A DNA stretch of 64,000 bases. It comes from Bacillus cereus (GTDB lineage: Bacteria > Bacillota > Bacilli > Bacillales > Bacillaceae_G). The DNA is taken from NCBI RefSeq assembly GCF_002584535.1, contig NZ_NUOT01000062.1, positions 1 to 64,000 of the forward strand, written 5' to 3'. The position numbers and the translations under genes were made by a program. The notes beneath the pieces were generated by a model. It worked only from the letters and a program-made list of their open reading frames with translations. It did not search any database and was not told the origin of the DNA. Shown in pieces: positions 1-7,438 of this stretch (the first letter of the stretch is position 1; every line of letters starts with the position of its first letter).

Positions 1-46
1 GGAAAATTGACTGATAAATTCGAATTTTTTACTTCTATTTTTTAAC

Positions 47-101
47 ATTGAACCTCTAGTAGTATTTGAATTAACAAAACAACTATTAATGGAGGTTCAA
101 T
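47..101 (+). promoter_or_regulatory. Hairpin enclosing the SD and start of the small peptide gene
   Basis: Bases 47-56 pair perfectly with 92-101, and 57-63 pair with 82-88 (one G.T) after a 3-nt bulge at 89-91. The 3' arm contains the GGAGG ribosome-binding site (91-95) and the first ATG (100-102). In RNA this would hide the translation start; as DNA it could be an operator. There is no T-run after it, so it is unlikely to be a terminator. The pairing is seen directly; the regulatory role is inferred. Confidence 0.55.
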
Positions 102-102
102 G

Positions 103-273
103 ATGAACATTAAAAAATTCTTTTCAATTATGGTTATGGCTACGGCATTTTTTGGTTTCTCTTTATTTGGTAATGCAGTTCATGCAGATACTACTCCGCA
201 ATATTCAATCTCCCAATCTAATGCCGACGATACGCCGATCTTCTATAATGATATTCTACCTCCTGGAAAATAA
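103..273 (+). CDS. Small secreted peptide precursor, possibly Phr/RRNPP-type signal pro-peptide
   Basis: The 56-aa product has a positively charged start (MNIKKFF), a hydrophobic core to about residue 25, and a probable signal-peptidase site near AVHA-D. About 27 residues of polar tail remain, ending in DILPPGK. Size and layout resemble Bacillus Phr or PapR-type pro-peptides, but no known mature peptide is recognised. Two ATGs lie in tandem (100 and 103); GGAGG at 91-95 is 4 nt from the first and 7 nt from the second, so 103 is preferred. A Rap- or NprR-like receptor gene would be expected upstream, outside the window. It could instead be an unrelated small exported protein. Confidence 0.6.
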   Translation: MNIKKFFSIMVMATAFFGFSLFGNAVHADTTPQYSISQSNADDTPIFYNDILPPGK

Positions 274-519
274 TAAAGTGTGCGCCTAAACTAGGATCAA
301 AAACATACATATATAACAAAATAGGTGAACAACAAATGAACTGTCCCTATACAGTGAGACGGGTTATTAGATTACTGGCTATTCTATTAGTAAAAAAAGA
401 AGAAAAAATAAACAATAATTCACGATATTTTTAATGGAATTTTACTGATTGTTATTAACATAAATTAACGAGTATATTTTAGGTACAGAAAGCCAAACCG
501 CAAGGAGGGAGTTAGTCTG

Positions 520-1155
520 ATGCTAGAGACAAAAAATTCTATAGATATGATAAACAATATAAATTATCATTTGGATCTTGGTAGGCACAACAATCATCAT
601 TTAAAAACCTTTTCAAATGAACATGGCGTATTACCATATCATGTTTACAAACACCCATTGAATAAACAAGCATCGCAAAAAGAATCGATGAGTCTAGCTC
701 AACCATTTATTCATATTAATACCTTAGCGCAAATTCTATATGAAGCATTTCATGATCAAACATTTACAGCTTTGGTACCTATTTTATTTGTTTTTCAACC
801 GAATATTGTAACCGGTATATCTAACCCGGGTGCTTATTCAATAGATTTGTACAATGATTATTTTGTTCATTTAAAAGACATCAATATTCAAGAATTTACA
901 GCAGGAATAGGTGAAAAAAAAGGATCTATAGCTATTGGATATATGATAAACCAAAACGAAAGCATTCAGCATTCAAAAGAATTTATGCATCAAAAGTTAC
1001 AGGACCAAACTACAGAGTGTATGTTAGCTTTACAAAAGCAATTGCACATACATGGAGAGTTAGAAGAGCAAATTCAGTTATCATTTGATTTCAAGAAAAT
1101 AATGATACCTTTAATTATCTTACAATGGATTAAACAGACAACGATCCCGTTGTGA
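520..1155 (+). CDS. Hypothetical protein, 211 aa
   Basis: I do not recognise this protein. A strong AAGGAGGG site sits about 10 nt before the ATG, supporting translation. The N-terminal third is rich in His and Asn; there is no signal peptide, and the C-terminal end (from about residue 193) is hydrophobic. The stop codon lies just before an insertion-sequence remnant, so the C-terminus may have been truncated or altered by that event. It lies about 250 bp after the small peptide gene, without an obvious terminator between, so the two could be co-expressed. No function is assigned. Confidence 0.55.
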   Translation: MLETKNSIDMINNINYHLDLGRHNNHHLKTFSNEHGVLPYHVYKHPLNKQASQKESMSLAQPFIHINTLAQILYEAFHDQTFTALVPILFVFQPNIVTGISNPGAYSIDLYNDYFVHLKDINIQEFTAGIGEKKGSIAIGYMINQNESIQHSKEFMHQKLQDQTTECMLALQKQLHIHGELEEQIQLSFDFKKIMIPLIILQWIKQTTIPL

Positions 1156-1169
1156 AGTTTTTTAAAGGT

Positions 1170-1431
1170 AACCTAAGCTTTTGGGAAAATAAGCATGTAT
1201 ATTTATCTTGGAAATTGGATGAGACTTATATCAAATTCAAAGGGGAATGATGTTACCTATATCGTGCAATCGATAAAGAAGGGTGCACATTTTACACAAA
1301 CGGAACCGAAATCTGAACCCAGATTTCGGTTTTTTGATTTACGATGAATTACAAAATTTATTAACGATGGCATAAAAGGAAGCGCTTTTGGCGGAACTCT
1401 TTTATTCTTTAATCAATTTTGCAACAGAACC
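1170..1431 (+). mobile_element. IS6/IS240-family insertion sequence remnant
   Basis: Translation from 1206 gives a fragment reading SWKLDETYIKFKGE, stop, CYLYRAIDKEG. This matches the conserved DDE-region signature of IS6/IS240 transposases (W-x-x-DETYIK-x-KG-x-W-x-YLYRAID), with the expected Trp codon turned into TGA at 1248-1250. At 1417-1431 the sequence ttttgcaacagaacc is the complement of the GGTTCTGTTGCAAAA end typical of IS240-like elements. No matching left end was found and most of the transposase is missing. The element is dead and internally deleted. Confidence 0.7.
1306..1336 (+). terminator. Rho-independent terminator
   Basis: A perfect 10-bp stem (1306-1315 with 1320-1329, CCGAAATCTG and CAGATTTCGG) with a 4-nt loop is followed by six Ts. 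It lies inside the IS remnant and could end transcription of the 211-aa gene upstream. Confidence 0.75.
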
Positions 1432-1600
1432 GCTGAATATAAAGCAATGGTAGAAAATAAATTATCAAATAAAATTAAAAATCATATTATAAATAGTACT
1501 TATTTATAATTATTATTTTGACGAACTTATTATCAATTGGTATACTGGAACCAAATATCCTTGAAAAAGATTCTCATTTTCAAAATTGAGATGCATATAG

Positions 1601-1985
1601 ATGACTAAGAAGAAAATAGGTTTACTTGAGATGGTATACAGGACCCAGAGTCATTAACAGATGTGGAAGCATATCATACGCATATCCATCACTGACGTAA
1701 GCAATTTCAAGAAGCGCTTGATGATCTAATTGTCGGCTATAAAGTAATTAGTGGTATTTCGCCACTTGCGAAAATTCCAAATGAACAAGCTGATAAATTA
1801 ACGTAGGAAGTGAATAGACGTTTTTTAGAATATGAATTTGTATGCTATCTAGGCTTAAAGCGCATCGCTCCATTTATTGAAGATGCGGTGGAAGAGAGGA
1901 ACTAGGTGTACTCTATTTCGGAGCATCTATGCGGAATGCGCAAGATTCATTTATTGATTGCCTAGTAGAAATTGTTTCCAAAATA
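1601..1985 (+). pseudogene. hemH: Ferrochelatase (hemH) pseudogene, internally deleted
   Basis: The start at 1601 reads MTKKKIGLLEMVYR, close to the ferrochelatase N-terminus (KKKIGLLVMAYGTP). After a frameshift near 1640 the text continues through a recognisable YHTHI segment, then [14 protein letters not shown] and [17 protein letters not shown], which match the HemH region before the active site. Stop codons break this frame at 1693-1695 (TGA) and 1804-1806 (TAG). The middle of the protein is then missing and a C-terminal-like stretch (GVLYFGASMRNAQDSFIDCLVEI) resumes at about 1907. Ferrochelatase inserts iron into porphyrin to make heme; this copy cannot be functional. It sits directly before the heme enzyme catalase. 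Confidence 0.75.
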
Positions 1986-1998
1986 GCGAATAAAATAA

Positions 1999-2063
1999 TT
2001 GACAAAAAAGTAAATTTGAATAATAATTAGATTATAGTAATTTTAAATAAGTAATTATTATCA
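1999..2063 (+). promoter_or_regulatory. katA promoter and PerR/Fur-like box
   Basis: TTGACA at 1999-2004 and AATAAT at 2022-2027 are spaced 17 bp apart, a good sigma-A promoter. At 2049-2063 the sequence aagtaattattatca matches the PerR consensus TTATAATNATTATAA at 11 of 14 informative positions. A second AT-rich palindrome overlaps the -10 at 2021-2037 but its half sites are spaced 3 rather than 1. PerR control of catalase is well known in Bacillus; that this site is used is inferred. Confidence 0.5.
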
Positions 2064-2086
2064 CGAAAAATAGGAGGTCCCCTTTG

Positions 2087-3553
2087 ATGAATCCAAATAA
2101 TCGCTTAACAACAAACCAAGGTGCTCCAGTAGGAGATAACCAAAATTCTCGTACAGCTGGTCGCCGTGGGCCGGTATTATTAGAAGATTATCATTTAGTA
2201 GAAAAGCTTGCTCATTTTGATCGTGAACGTATTCCGGAGCGTGTGGTACATGCGCGTGGCGCGGGTGCTCATGGTGTTTTCGTAACGAAAAATAGCATGA
2301 AAAAATATACAAAAGCAGCATTTTTGCAAAATGCGGGAACAGAAACACCTGTATTCGTTCGCTTCTCAACGGTTATTCATGGGCAAGGTTCTCCAGAAAC
2401 AGCGCGTGATCCACGTGGGTTCGCTGTGAAATTTTATACAGAAGAAGGAAACTATGATATCGTTGGTAACCATTTACCTGTTTTCTTCATTCGTGATGCA
2501 ATTAAATTCCCTGACATGGTACACTCTTTAAAACCAGCACCGGATACAAATATTCAAACACCAGATCGTTACTGGGATTTCATGACGTTATCACCAGAAT
2601 CTACTCATATGTTAACTTGGGTATTCTCTGATTACGGTACTCCGGCAAACTACCGTCAAATGGAAGGGTTTGGTGTTCATTCGTTTAAGTGGATTAATGC
2701 AGAAGGCAAAATTGTTTATATTAAATATCACTGGAAACCACAGCAAGGCGTGCGTAACTTAAATACAAAAGAAGTAGAACAAGTGCAAGGAAAAGACTTC
2801 AACCATGCTACTCGTGATTTATTTGATGCAATCAAGCACGGAAATTATCCGAAATGGGATCTTCACGTACAAGTCATGCAACTTGATGAAATGGATTCTT
2901 TAGACTTTGATCCGTTAGATCCAACGAAAGTATGGCCAGAAGATAGCTTCCCGCTAATGGAAGTAGGGACAATGACGTTGAATCGTAACCCACAAAACTT
3001 CTTCGCAGAAGTAGAACAAGCAGCATTCTCACCAAGTGCAACTGTACCTGGTATTGAACCGTCTGAAGATAAATTATTACAAGGGCGTTTATTCTCTTAC
3101 CCAGATACACAGCGCTATCGTCTTGGTGCGAACTACTTACAAATTCCTGTAAACTGTCCATATGCAGCTGTTCACAATCAACAACGCGATGGTGCAATGC
3201 AAATGAATCAACAACCTTCAACAATTAACTATGAGCCAAGTCGTCATGTGGAAAACCCAGTTGAGGATCCGGTATACCGTGATTCAACTATGAAGCTTGA
3301 AGGTTATGTATCTCGTGAAAAAATTGACAAACCAAACGACTTCCAGCAAGCGGGTGAGCGCTACCGTTCATTCTCTAAAGAAGAACAAGATAACTTACTT
3401 GCAAACTTAACAAATGATTTAAAAGATGTGCATGAACAAACGAAGTTACTTGCAATCTGTAACTTCTTCCGTGCAGACCGTGATTACGGTATGCGCTTAG
3501 CGCAAGCATTAAACGTTGATATTTCGGCGTATGTAGGAAAACCTGCGAAGTAA
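2087..3553 (+). CDS. katA: Vegetative heme catalase
   Basis: Catalase degrades hydrogen peroxide to water and oxygen in the cytoplasm. The 488-aa product has the clade-3 layout. The distal active-site His55 is in VHARGAGAHG, the catalytic Asn region is in VGNHLPVFFIRD, and the proximal heme ligand Tyr338 is in RLFSYPDT. A TTG precedes the ATG in frame at 2084, but AGGAGG at 2073-2078 is 8 nt from the ATG at 2087, which I chose. A promoter and PerR-like box lie just upstream and a terminator follows. A decayed ferrochelatase gene lies upstream, so heme supply must come from another hemH. Confidence 0.97.
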   Translation: MNPNNRLTTNQGAPVGDNQNSRTAGRRGPVLLEDYHLVEKLAHFDRERIPERVVHARGAGAHGVFVTKNSMKKYTKAAFLQNAGTETPVFVRFSTVIHGQGSPETARDPRGFAVKFYTEEGNYDIVGNHLPVFFIRDAIKFPDMVHSLKPAPDTNIQTPDRYWDFMTLSPESTHMLTWVFSDYGTPANYRQMEGFGVHSFKWINAEGKIVYIKYHWKPQQGVRNLNTKEVEQVQGKDFNHATRDLFDAIKHGNYPKWDLHVQVMQLDEMDSLDFDPLDPTKVWPEDSFPLMEVGTMTLNRNPQNFFAEVEQAAFSPSATVPGIEPSEDKLLQGRLFSYPDTQRYRLGANYLQIPVNCPYAAVHNQQRDGAMQMNQQPSTINYEPSRHVENPVEDPVYRDSTMKLEGYVSREKIDKPNDFQQAGERYRSFSKEEQDNLLANLTNDLKDVHEQTKLLAICNFFRADRDYGMRLAQALNVDISAYVGKPAK

Positions 3554-3611
3554 TAAGATTCTTGATTGTATTCTCAAATTGAAACTGCTATATGTGTCTA
3601 TAATAAATAGA

Positions 3612-3643
3612 AAAGGCGACTGATTTTTTTCGGTCGTCTTTTG
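3612..3643 (+). terminator. Terminator after katA
   Basis: AAAGGCGACTGA pairs, with two wobbles, with TCGGTCGTCTTT across a short T loop, followed by TTTG. Confidence 0.75.
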
Positions 3644-3736
3644 TTTTGAAATAGTGAGAAGAATTTCTTGTTCTATGAATAGGAATTATATACATTAAAT
3701 GTTAAAAATACATAGGCATCTCTACGGAGGAATATA

Positions 3737-5230
3737 ATGCAAGGAATACTTTTGCAGAGGAGCGAAGAGATGCCTGAGAATGTGAACAATCCATTAACAA
3801 CGGAGCAAATGATTCGTATTATTAGAAATGGTCTTGTAAATTCGCAATCTCCTAAACATATTCTTGTTGTTGGGGCGGGAATGGCTGGTCTTGTTGCTGC
3901 CTCTTTATTAAAAGGAACTGGGCATAAAGTCACAATTCTTGAAGCGAATGATAGGATAGGTGGGCGTGTTCATACCTTGCGCTCTCCCTTTAGTGATGGG
4001 TTATACTTTAACGCAGGACCAATGCGAATTCCTAATACACATACTTTAACTTTAGAGTATATTAAAAAGTTTATGTTGCCGACAAATGTATTTATTAATC
4101 GAACTCCAATGGATATCATTTACGTAAATGGCATTCAAACACGCCTCGGCATATTTGAACGCAGTCCAAGTATTTTAAAATATCCAGTTGCCCCTAATGA
4201 AAGAGGGAAGACAGCTGAGGAACTGTTGCTTTTAGTCATGCAACCCCTTATTGATTTTATTAAACAAAATCCGGAGAAAAATTGGTCTCTTTTAGAAAAA
4301 CAATTTAGAACCTATTCGTTGGGTTTTGTGTTAAACACTTATTTTTCAGATGGTGCAATTGATATGATTGGTGTACTCCTTGATATGGAGGCGTATATGG
4401 GAATGTCCTTTATTGAAGTTTTACGGGAATCTATATTTTTCACATCAACAACTCATTTTTATGAGATAACGGGCGGCACGGATCAATTACCTCAAGCATT
4501 TCTACCGCAATTAAAAGAAAATATACTGTTCCATCAAAAAATGACACAAATCGTTCAGGAGAAAAACAGTGTAACCATCCATTCTATTCATAAACAAACC
4601 TCAGAGTATTTCACAATAACAGGTGATCTCGCCATCATAACCATTCCTTTTTCAGCTTTACGATTTGTGAAAGTCGAACCGTTTGATTCTTTTTCCTATA
4701 ATAAGCGAAAAGCAATTCGGGAACTTAACTATATAGCCTCAACAAAAATTGCAATCGAGTTTAAGAGTAGGTTTTGGGAAAGAGAAGGCCAATATGGTGG
4801 TAAATCTATCACTGATCTACCCATTCGATTTACCTATTATCCAAGTTATGGGATTGGTACAAAAGGGCATGCGATGGTCTTGGTAAGTTATACATGGGCA
4901 GATGAGGCTTTAACATGGGACAGCTTATCCGAAAAAGAGCGAATTCAATACGCCTTGATGAATTTGGCAGAAATTTACGGGAATCAAGTCTATTTTGAAT
5001 TCGTATCAGGTTCTTCCTTTAGTTGGGGACAAAATCCTTACTCTTGTGGAGCTTTCGCGGCTTTCGAACCGGGACAGGAATTAGAATTATACCCATATAT
5101 GATTATGCCTGAAGGAAAAGTGCACTTTGCTGGTGAACATACTACACTTACCCACGGGTGGATGCAAGGGGCGATTGAATCGGGAATACGGGTTGCATAT
5201 GAAGTGAATAACTTGCCAAACGTACCATAA
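3737..5230 (+). CDS. FAD-dependent amine oxidase (flavin monoamine / L-amino-acid oxidase family)
   Basis: The 497-aa protein has a Rossmann FAD-binding motif VVGAGMAGL at about residues 44-52 followed by LEANDRIGGRVHT, the hallmark of the monoamine oxidase and L-amino-acid oxidase superfamily. The C-terminus carries the second FAD-contacting block FAGEHTT plus GWMQGAIESG. Such enzymes oxidise amines or amino acids, releasing ammonia and hydrogen peroxide. A GGAGG site 6 nt before the ATG supports the start at 3737. There is no signal peptide, so it is predicted to be cytoplasmic. It follows catalase in the same direction, which would suit a peroxide-generating enzyme, though a terminator separates them. 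Substrate cannot be read from sequence. Confidence 0.9.
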   Translation: MQGILLQRSEEMPENVNNPLTTEQMIRIIRNGLVNSQSPKHILVVGAGMAGLVAASLLKGTGHKVTILEANDRIGGRVHTLRSPFSDGLYFNAGPMRIPNTHTLTLEYIKKFMLPTNVFINRTPMDIIYVNGIQTRLGIFERSPSILKYPVAPNERGKTAEELLLLVMQPLIDFIKQNPEKNWSLLEKQFRTYSLGFVLNTYFSDGAIDMIGVLLDMEAYMGMSFIEVLRESIFFTSTTHFYEITGGTDQLPQAFLPQLKENILFHQKMTQIVQEKNSVTIHSIHKQTSEYFTITGDLAIITIPFSALRFVKVEPFDSFSYNKRKAIRELNYIASTKIAIEFKSRFWEREGQYGGKSITDLPIRFTYYPSYGIGTKGHAMVLVSYTWADEALTWDSLSEKERIQYALMNLAEIYGNQVYFEFVSGSSFSWGQNPYSCGAFAAFEPGQELELYPYMIMPEGKVHFAGEHTTLTHGWMQGAIESGIRVAYEVNNLPNVP

Positions 5231-5430
5231 CCTGAATTATCGGTAGGTCGAAAAAAGAAAATTTTAAATTCCGTTTTCATAACTAAAAGAGTTTTTGTGA
5301 GTGATAAAGAAGTGAGAATAAACAAGGAAGAAAGTTCTATTCTTGTTTCTCTTCATAGACAAAAACTTATGTGTTAATTTTAATTACGAAAAAAGTATAT
5401 TTGTTGGATCACCAATTGTTCAGTCTATGA

Positions 5431-5471
5431 CAAACCAAAAGACGACTGTAAACCAGTCGTCTTTTGGTTTG
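5431..5471. terminator. Bidirectional terminator
   Basis: A 16-17 bp near-perfect stem (5432-5448 with 5455-5471, cores GACGACTG and CAGTCGTC) with A-rich and T-rich flanks can terminate in both directions. It separates the amine oxidase from the opposing CotC-like gene. Confidence 0.85.
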
Positions 5472-5475
5472 TTCT

Positions 5476-5706
5476 CTAGTATTTTTCTTGCTTTTTGTAG
5501 TATTTTTTCTTGTGACAACGACATTTGAAGTAATAGTCGTCTTCGTACTTATCTTCGTACTTTTTCTCATACTTGTCTTCGTATTTGTCGTGGCACTTTT
5601 TCTTGTAATCGTCTTCGTATTTATCGTAGTATTTTTTACGGCATTTGCATTCAAACTCGAAATGTTTATGACACTCATCATCGTGTTTTTTATAATAGTA
5701 TCCCAT
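5476..5706 (-). CDS. CotC-like Tyr/Lys/Asp-rich spore coat protein
   Basis: The 76-aa product begins MGYYYKK and is built almost wholly of Tyr, Lys, Asp, Glu and Cys with a KYEDKYE-type repeat in the middle. This composition and start are those of Bacillus CotC/CotU coat proteins, which are tyrosine-rich and cross-linked in the outer coat. An ATG two codons upstream (5712) is only 2 nt from the GGAGGG site, while the ATG at 5706 is 8 nt away, so 5706 is the start. Cysteines (six) are unusual compared with B. subtilis CotC as I remember it. Expression late in sporulation is expected; I could not identify a sigma-K promoter with certainty. Confidence 0.75.
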   Translation of the reverse strand: MGYYYKKHDDECHKHFEFECKCRKKYYDKYEDDYKKKCHDKYEDKYEKKYEDKYEDDYYFKCRCHKKKYYKKQEKY

Positions 5707-5941
5707 ATTCATATCCCTCCTTTTCTTTTGTTACTATCAATCTATGTAAGAAGAGAAAATAAGGAAGTGTACTTGTCCAATGTTTTTGAAAAATCCGCAA
5801 TCCATCTGGCTGGTTTGCTAATATTGGGGATATATGTAATTGGTAGGAAAAACTATATAAACTATTTAATTTAGAAGCAGGGAGGATGATAGATAAGTTT
5901 TTTAGAGGAATTAGAATGTTATAACTTATGTAGTTATAGCT

Positions 5942-5986
5942 GAAAAAGAGATATATCCTATTTTAAAAAAGATATATCTCTTTTTC
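5942..5986. terminator. Bidirectional terminator after amtB
   Basis: GAAAAAGAGATATATC (5942-5957) pairs perfectly with GATATATCTCTTTTTC (5971-5986). The A/T tails give T-runs on both strands; it ends amtB, whose stop is at 5996. Confidence 0.85.
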
Positions 5987-5995
5987 GTATATTTA

Positions 5996-7234
5996 TTACT
6001 GACTTACCGATTCTTCGGTATATTCATATGCCTTCTCTCCGTGCATCGAAATGTCTAGTCCCATTTGCTCTTCATGCTCATGCACGCGGACGGGAAGGAA
6101 GAAACTAATTCCTTTAATAATGGTGTACGTCATTACAATTGTAAAAGTATAAGTCGTTCCAATTGCGATCAGTTGTTTAAAGAGAAGTGCGGCATTTCCG
6201 TAAAATAATCCATCAGCACCACTGCTATTTACAGAAGTCGTTGCAAATAGTCCAGTTGCAATACCGCCCCATGTTCCGCCGATGCCGTGACAGCCGAATG
6301 CATCAAGTGCATCGTCATATCCAAGTTTATGTTTTAAAAAGAAAACGGCTGTGAAGCAAAGGACGCCCCCGATTGCTCCGATTAAAAGAGCGGAAAGTGG
6401 AGTGACGAATCCGCAAGCTGGTGTAATAGCAACGAGACCTGATACAGCACCGCAAGCTGCGCCCATTACAGTTGGTTTTGATTGAAAGCACCACTCTGCT
6501 AGGATCCATGTTAAGGCTGAAGCAGCAGCAGCTGTATTTGTATTAATGAATGCAGTCAGTGCTACATCGTTTAGTGTAAGGGCACTGCCAACGTTAAATC
6601 CGAACCATCCAAACCATAGTAAGCCTGCGCCTAAAAGTGTAAAGGGTAGATGGTGAGGAGAAGGTCCGTTTATGTCTTTTCTCTTGCCGAGAAAAATCGC
6701 TAGTACAAGCCCGGCAACGCCGGATGTGATATGAACAACGTTACCGCCAGCGAAATCTAATGCTCCAAGTTCGCGAAGCCATCCGCCAACGCCCCATACC
6801 CAGTGGGCAACAGGGTTGTAAACAATTGTAGTCCAAAGAAGAATGAAAATGAGAAAAGCGGAAAAACGCATTCGTTCAGCAAATGCTCCTGAAATTAATG
6901 CTGGTGTTAAGATTGCAAACATAAGTTGAAACATCATAAATAAATTGTGTGGAATAGTAGTGGAGTAGTCTGGATTTGGTGTGTAGGTGACGTTTTGTAA
7001 ACCGAACCAATCGAGCGAACCGATGATGCCGTTCCAATCTGGGCCGAATGATAAAGAATAACCGATAAAAATCCATTGGATAGAAACGATTGCCATTGCG
7101 CTATAGCTATGCATCGTTGTGCTCAGTACGTTTTTGCTACGAACCATTCCGCCATAAAAAAGTGCTAGACCTGGCGTCATGATCATTACCATTACCGTCG
7201 CTAAAAATAAAAACACAGTATCTCCCATATTCAT
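5996..7234 (-). CDS. amtB: Ammonium transporter, AmtB/NrgA family
   Basis: The 412-aa polytopic membrane protein carries AmtB signatures: the N-terminal MTPGLALFYGGMV segment, the HITSG pore-histidine motif (VVHITSGVAGL), and DALDAFGCHGIGG with the second pore histidine. It conducts ammonium or ammonia across the cell membrane when nitrogen is scarce. GGAGGG lies 7 nt before the ATG. No glnK/nrgB PII gene follows; a terminator does. A perfect TnrA/GlnR-type box lies about 115 bp upstream, consistent with nitrogen control as known for B. subtilis nrgAB. Confidence 0.96.
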   Translation of the reverse strand: MNMGDTVFLFLATVMVMIMTPGLALFYGGMVRSKNVLSTTMHSYSAMAIVSIQWIFIGYSLSFGPDWNGIIGSLDWFGLQNVTYTPNPDYSTTIPHNLFMMFQLMFAILTPALISGAFAERMRFSAFLIFILLWTTIVYNPVAHWVWGVGGWLRELGALDFAGGNVVHITSGVAGLVLAIFLGKRKDINGPSPHHLPFTLLGAGLLWFGWFGFNVGSALTLNDVALTAFINTNTAAAASALTWILAEWCFQSKPTVMGAACGAVSGLVAITPACGFVTPLSALLIGAIGGVLCFTAVFFLKHKLGYDDALDAFGCHGIGGTWGGIATGLFATTSVNSSGADGLFYGNAALLFKQLIAIGTTYTFTIVMTYTIIKGISFFLPVRVHEHEEQMGLDISMHGEKAYEYTEESVSQ

Positions 7235-7345
7235 TCTTTGTCCCTCCTGTAATGTTATAAAATATTACGTATGATGTTATTTTTCATATCATATTCAATA
7301 ATCAATAAAAAATCAACGTATTTTTCAGAAAATTTTAAATTATTA

Positions 7346-7362
7346 TGTAAGAAAACCTAACA
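7346..7362. promoter_or_regulatory. TnrA/GlnR box
   Basis: TGTAAGAAAACCTAACA fits TGTNA-N7-TNACA exactly, the operator shared by the nitrogen regulators TnrA and GlnR. It sits between divergent amtB and the amylase-like gene and could act on either; amtB is the known type of target. Confidence 0.65.
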
Positions 7363-7438
7363 TGTTATTTGTGTAAGTGCGGTTTGTTTGGAAAGTTGAT
7401 ATACTATTCTTACAATTAGAAAGAAGTTGGGGGATATT

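Noticed and set aside
300-420. Imperfect palindrome aactgtccctatacagtgagac that looked like an IS end
   Set aside because: No transposase or second end could be tied to it; it is too short to call.
2021-2037. PerR box over the katA -10
   Set aside because: Half sites TAATAAT and ATTATAG are good but the spacer is 3 instead of 1; the 2049-2063 site is a better match.
5464-5874. 136-codon hydrophobic plus-strand frame
   Set aside because: It is the complement of the CotC-like coding sequence, whose Tyr/Lys codons read as Val/Phe/Leu on the other strand.
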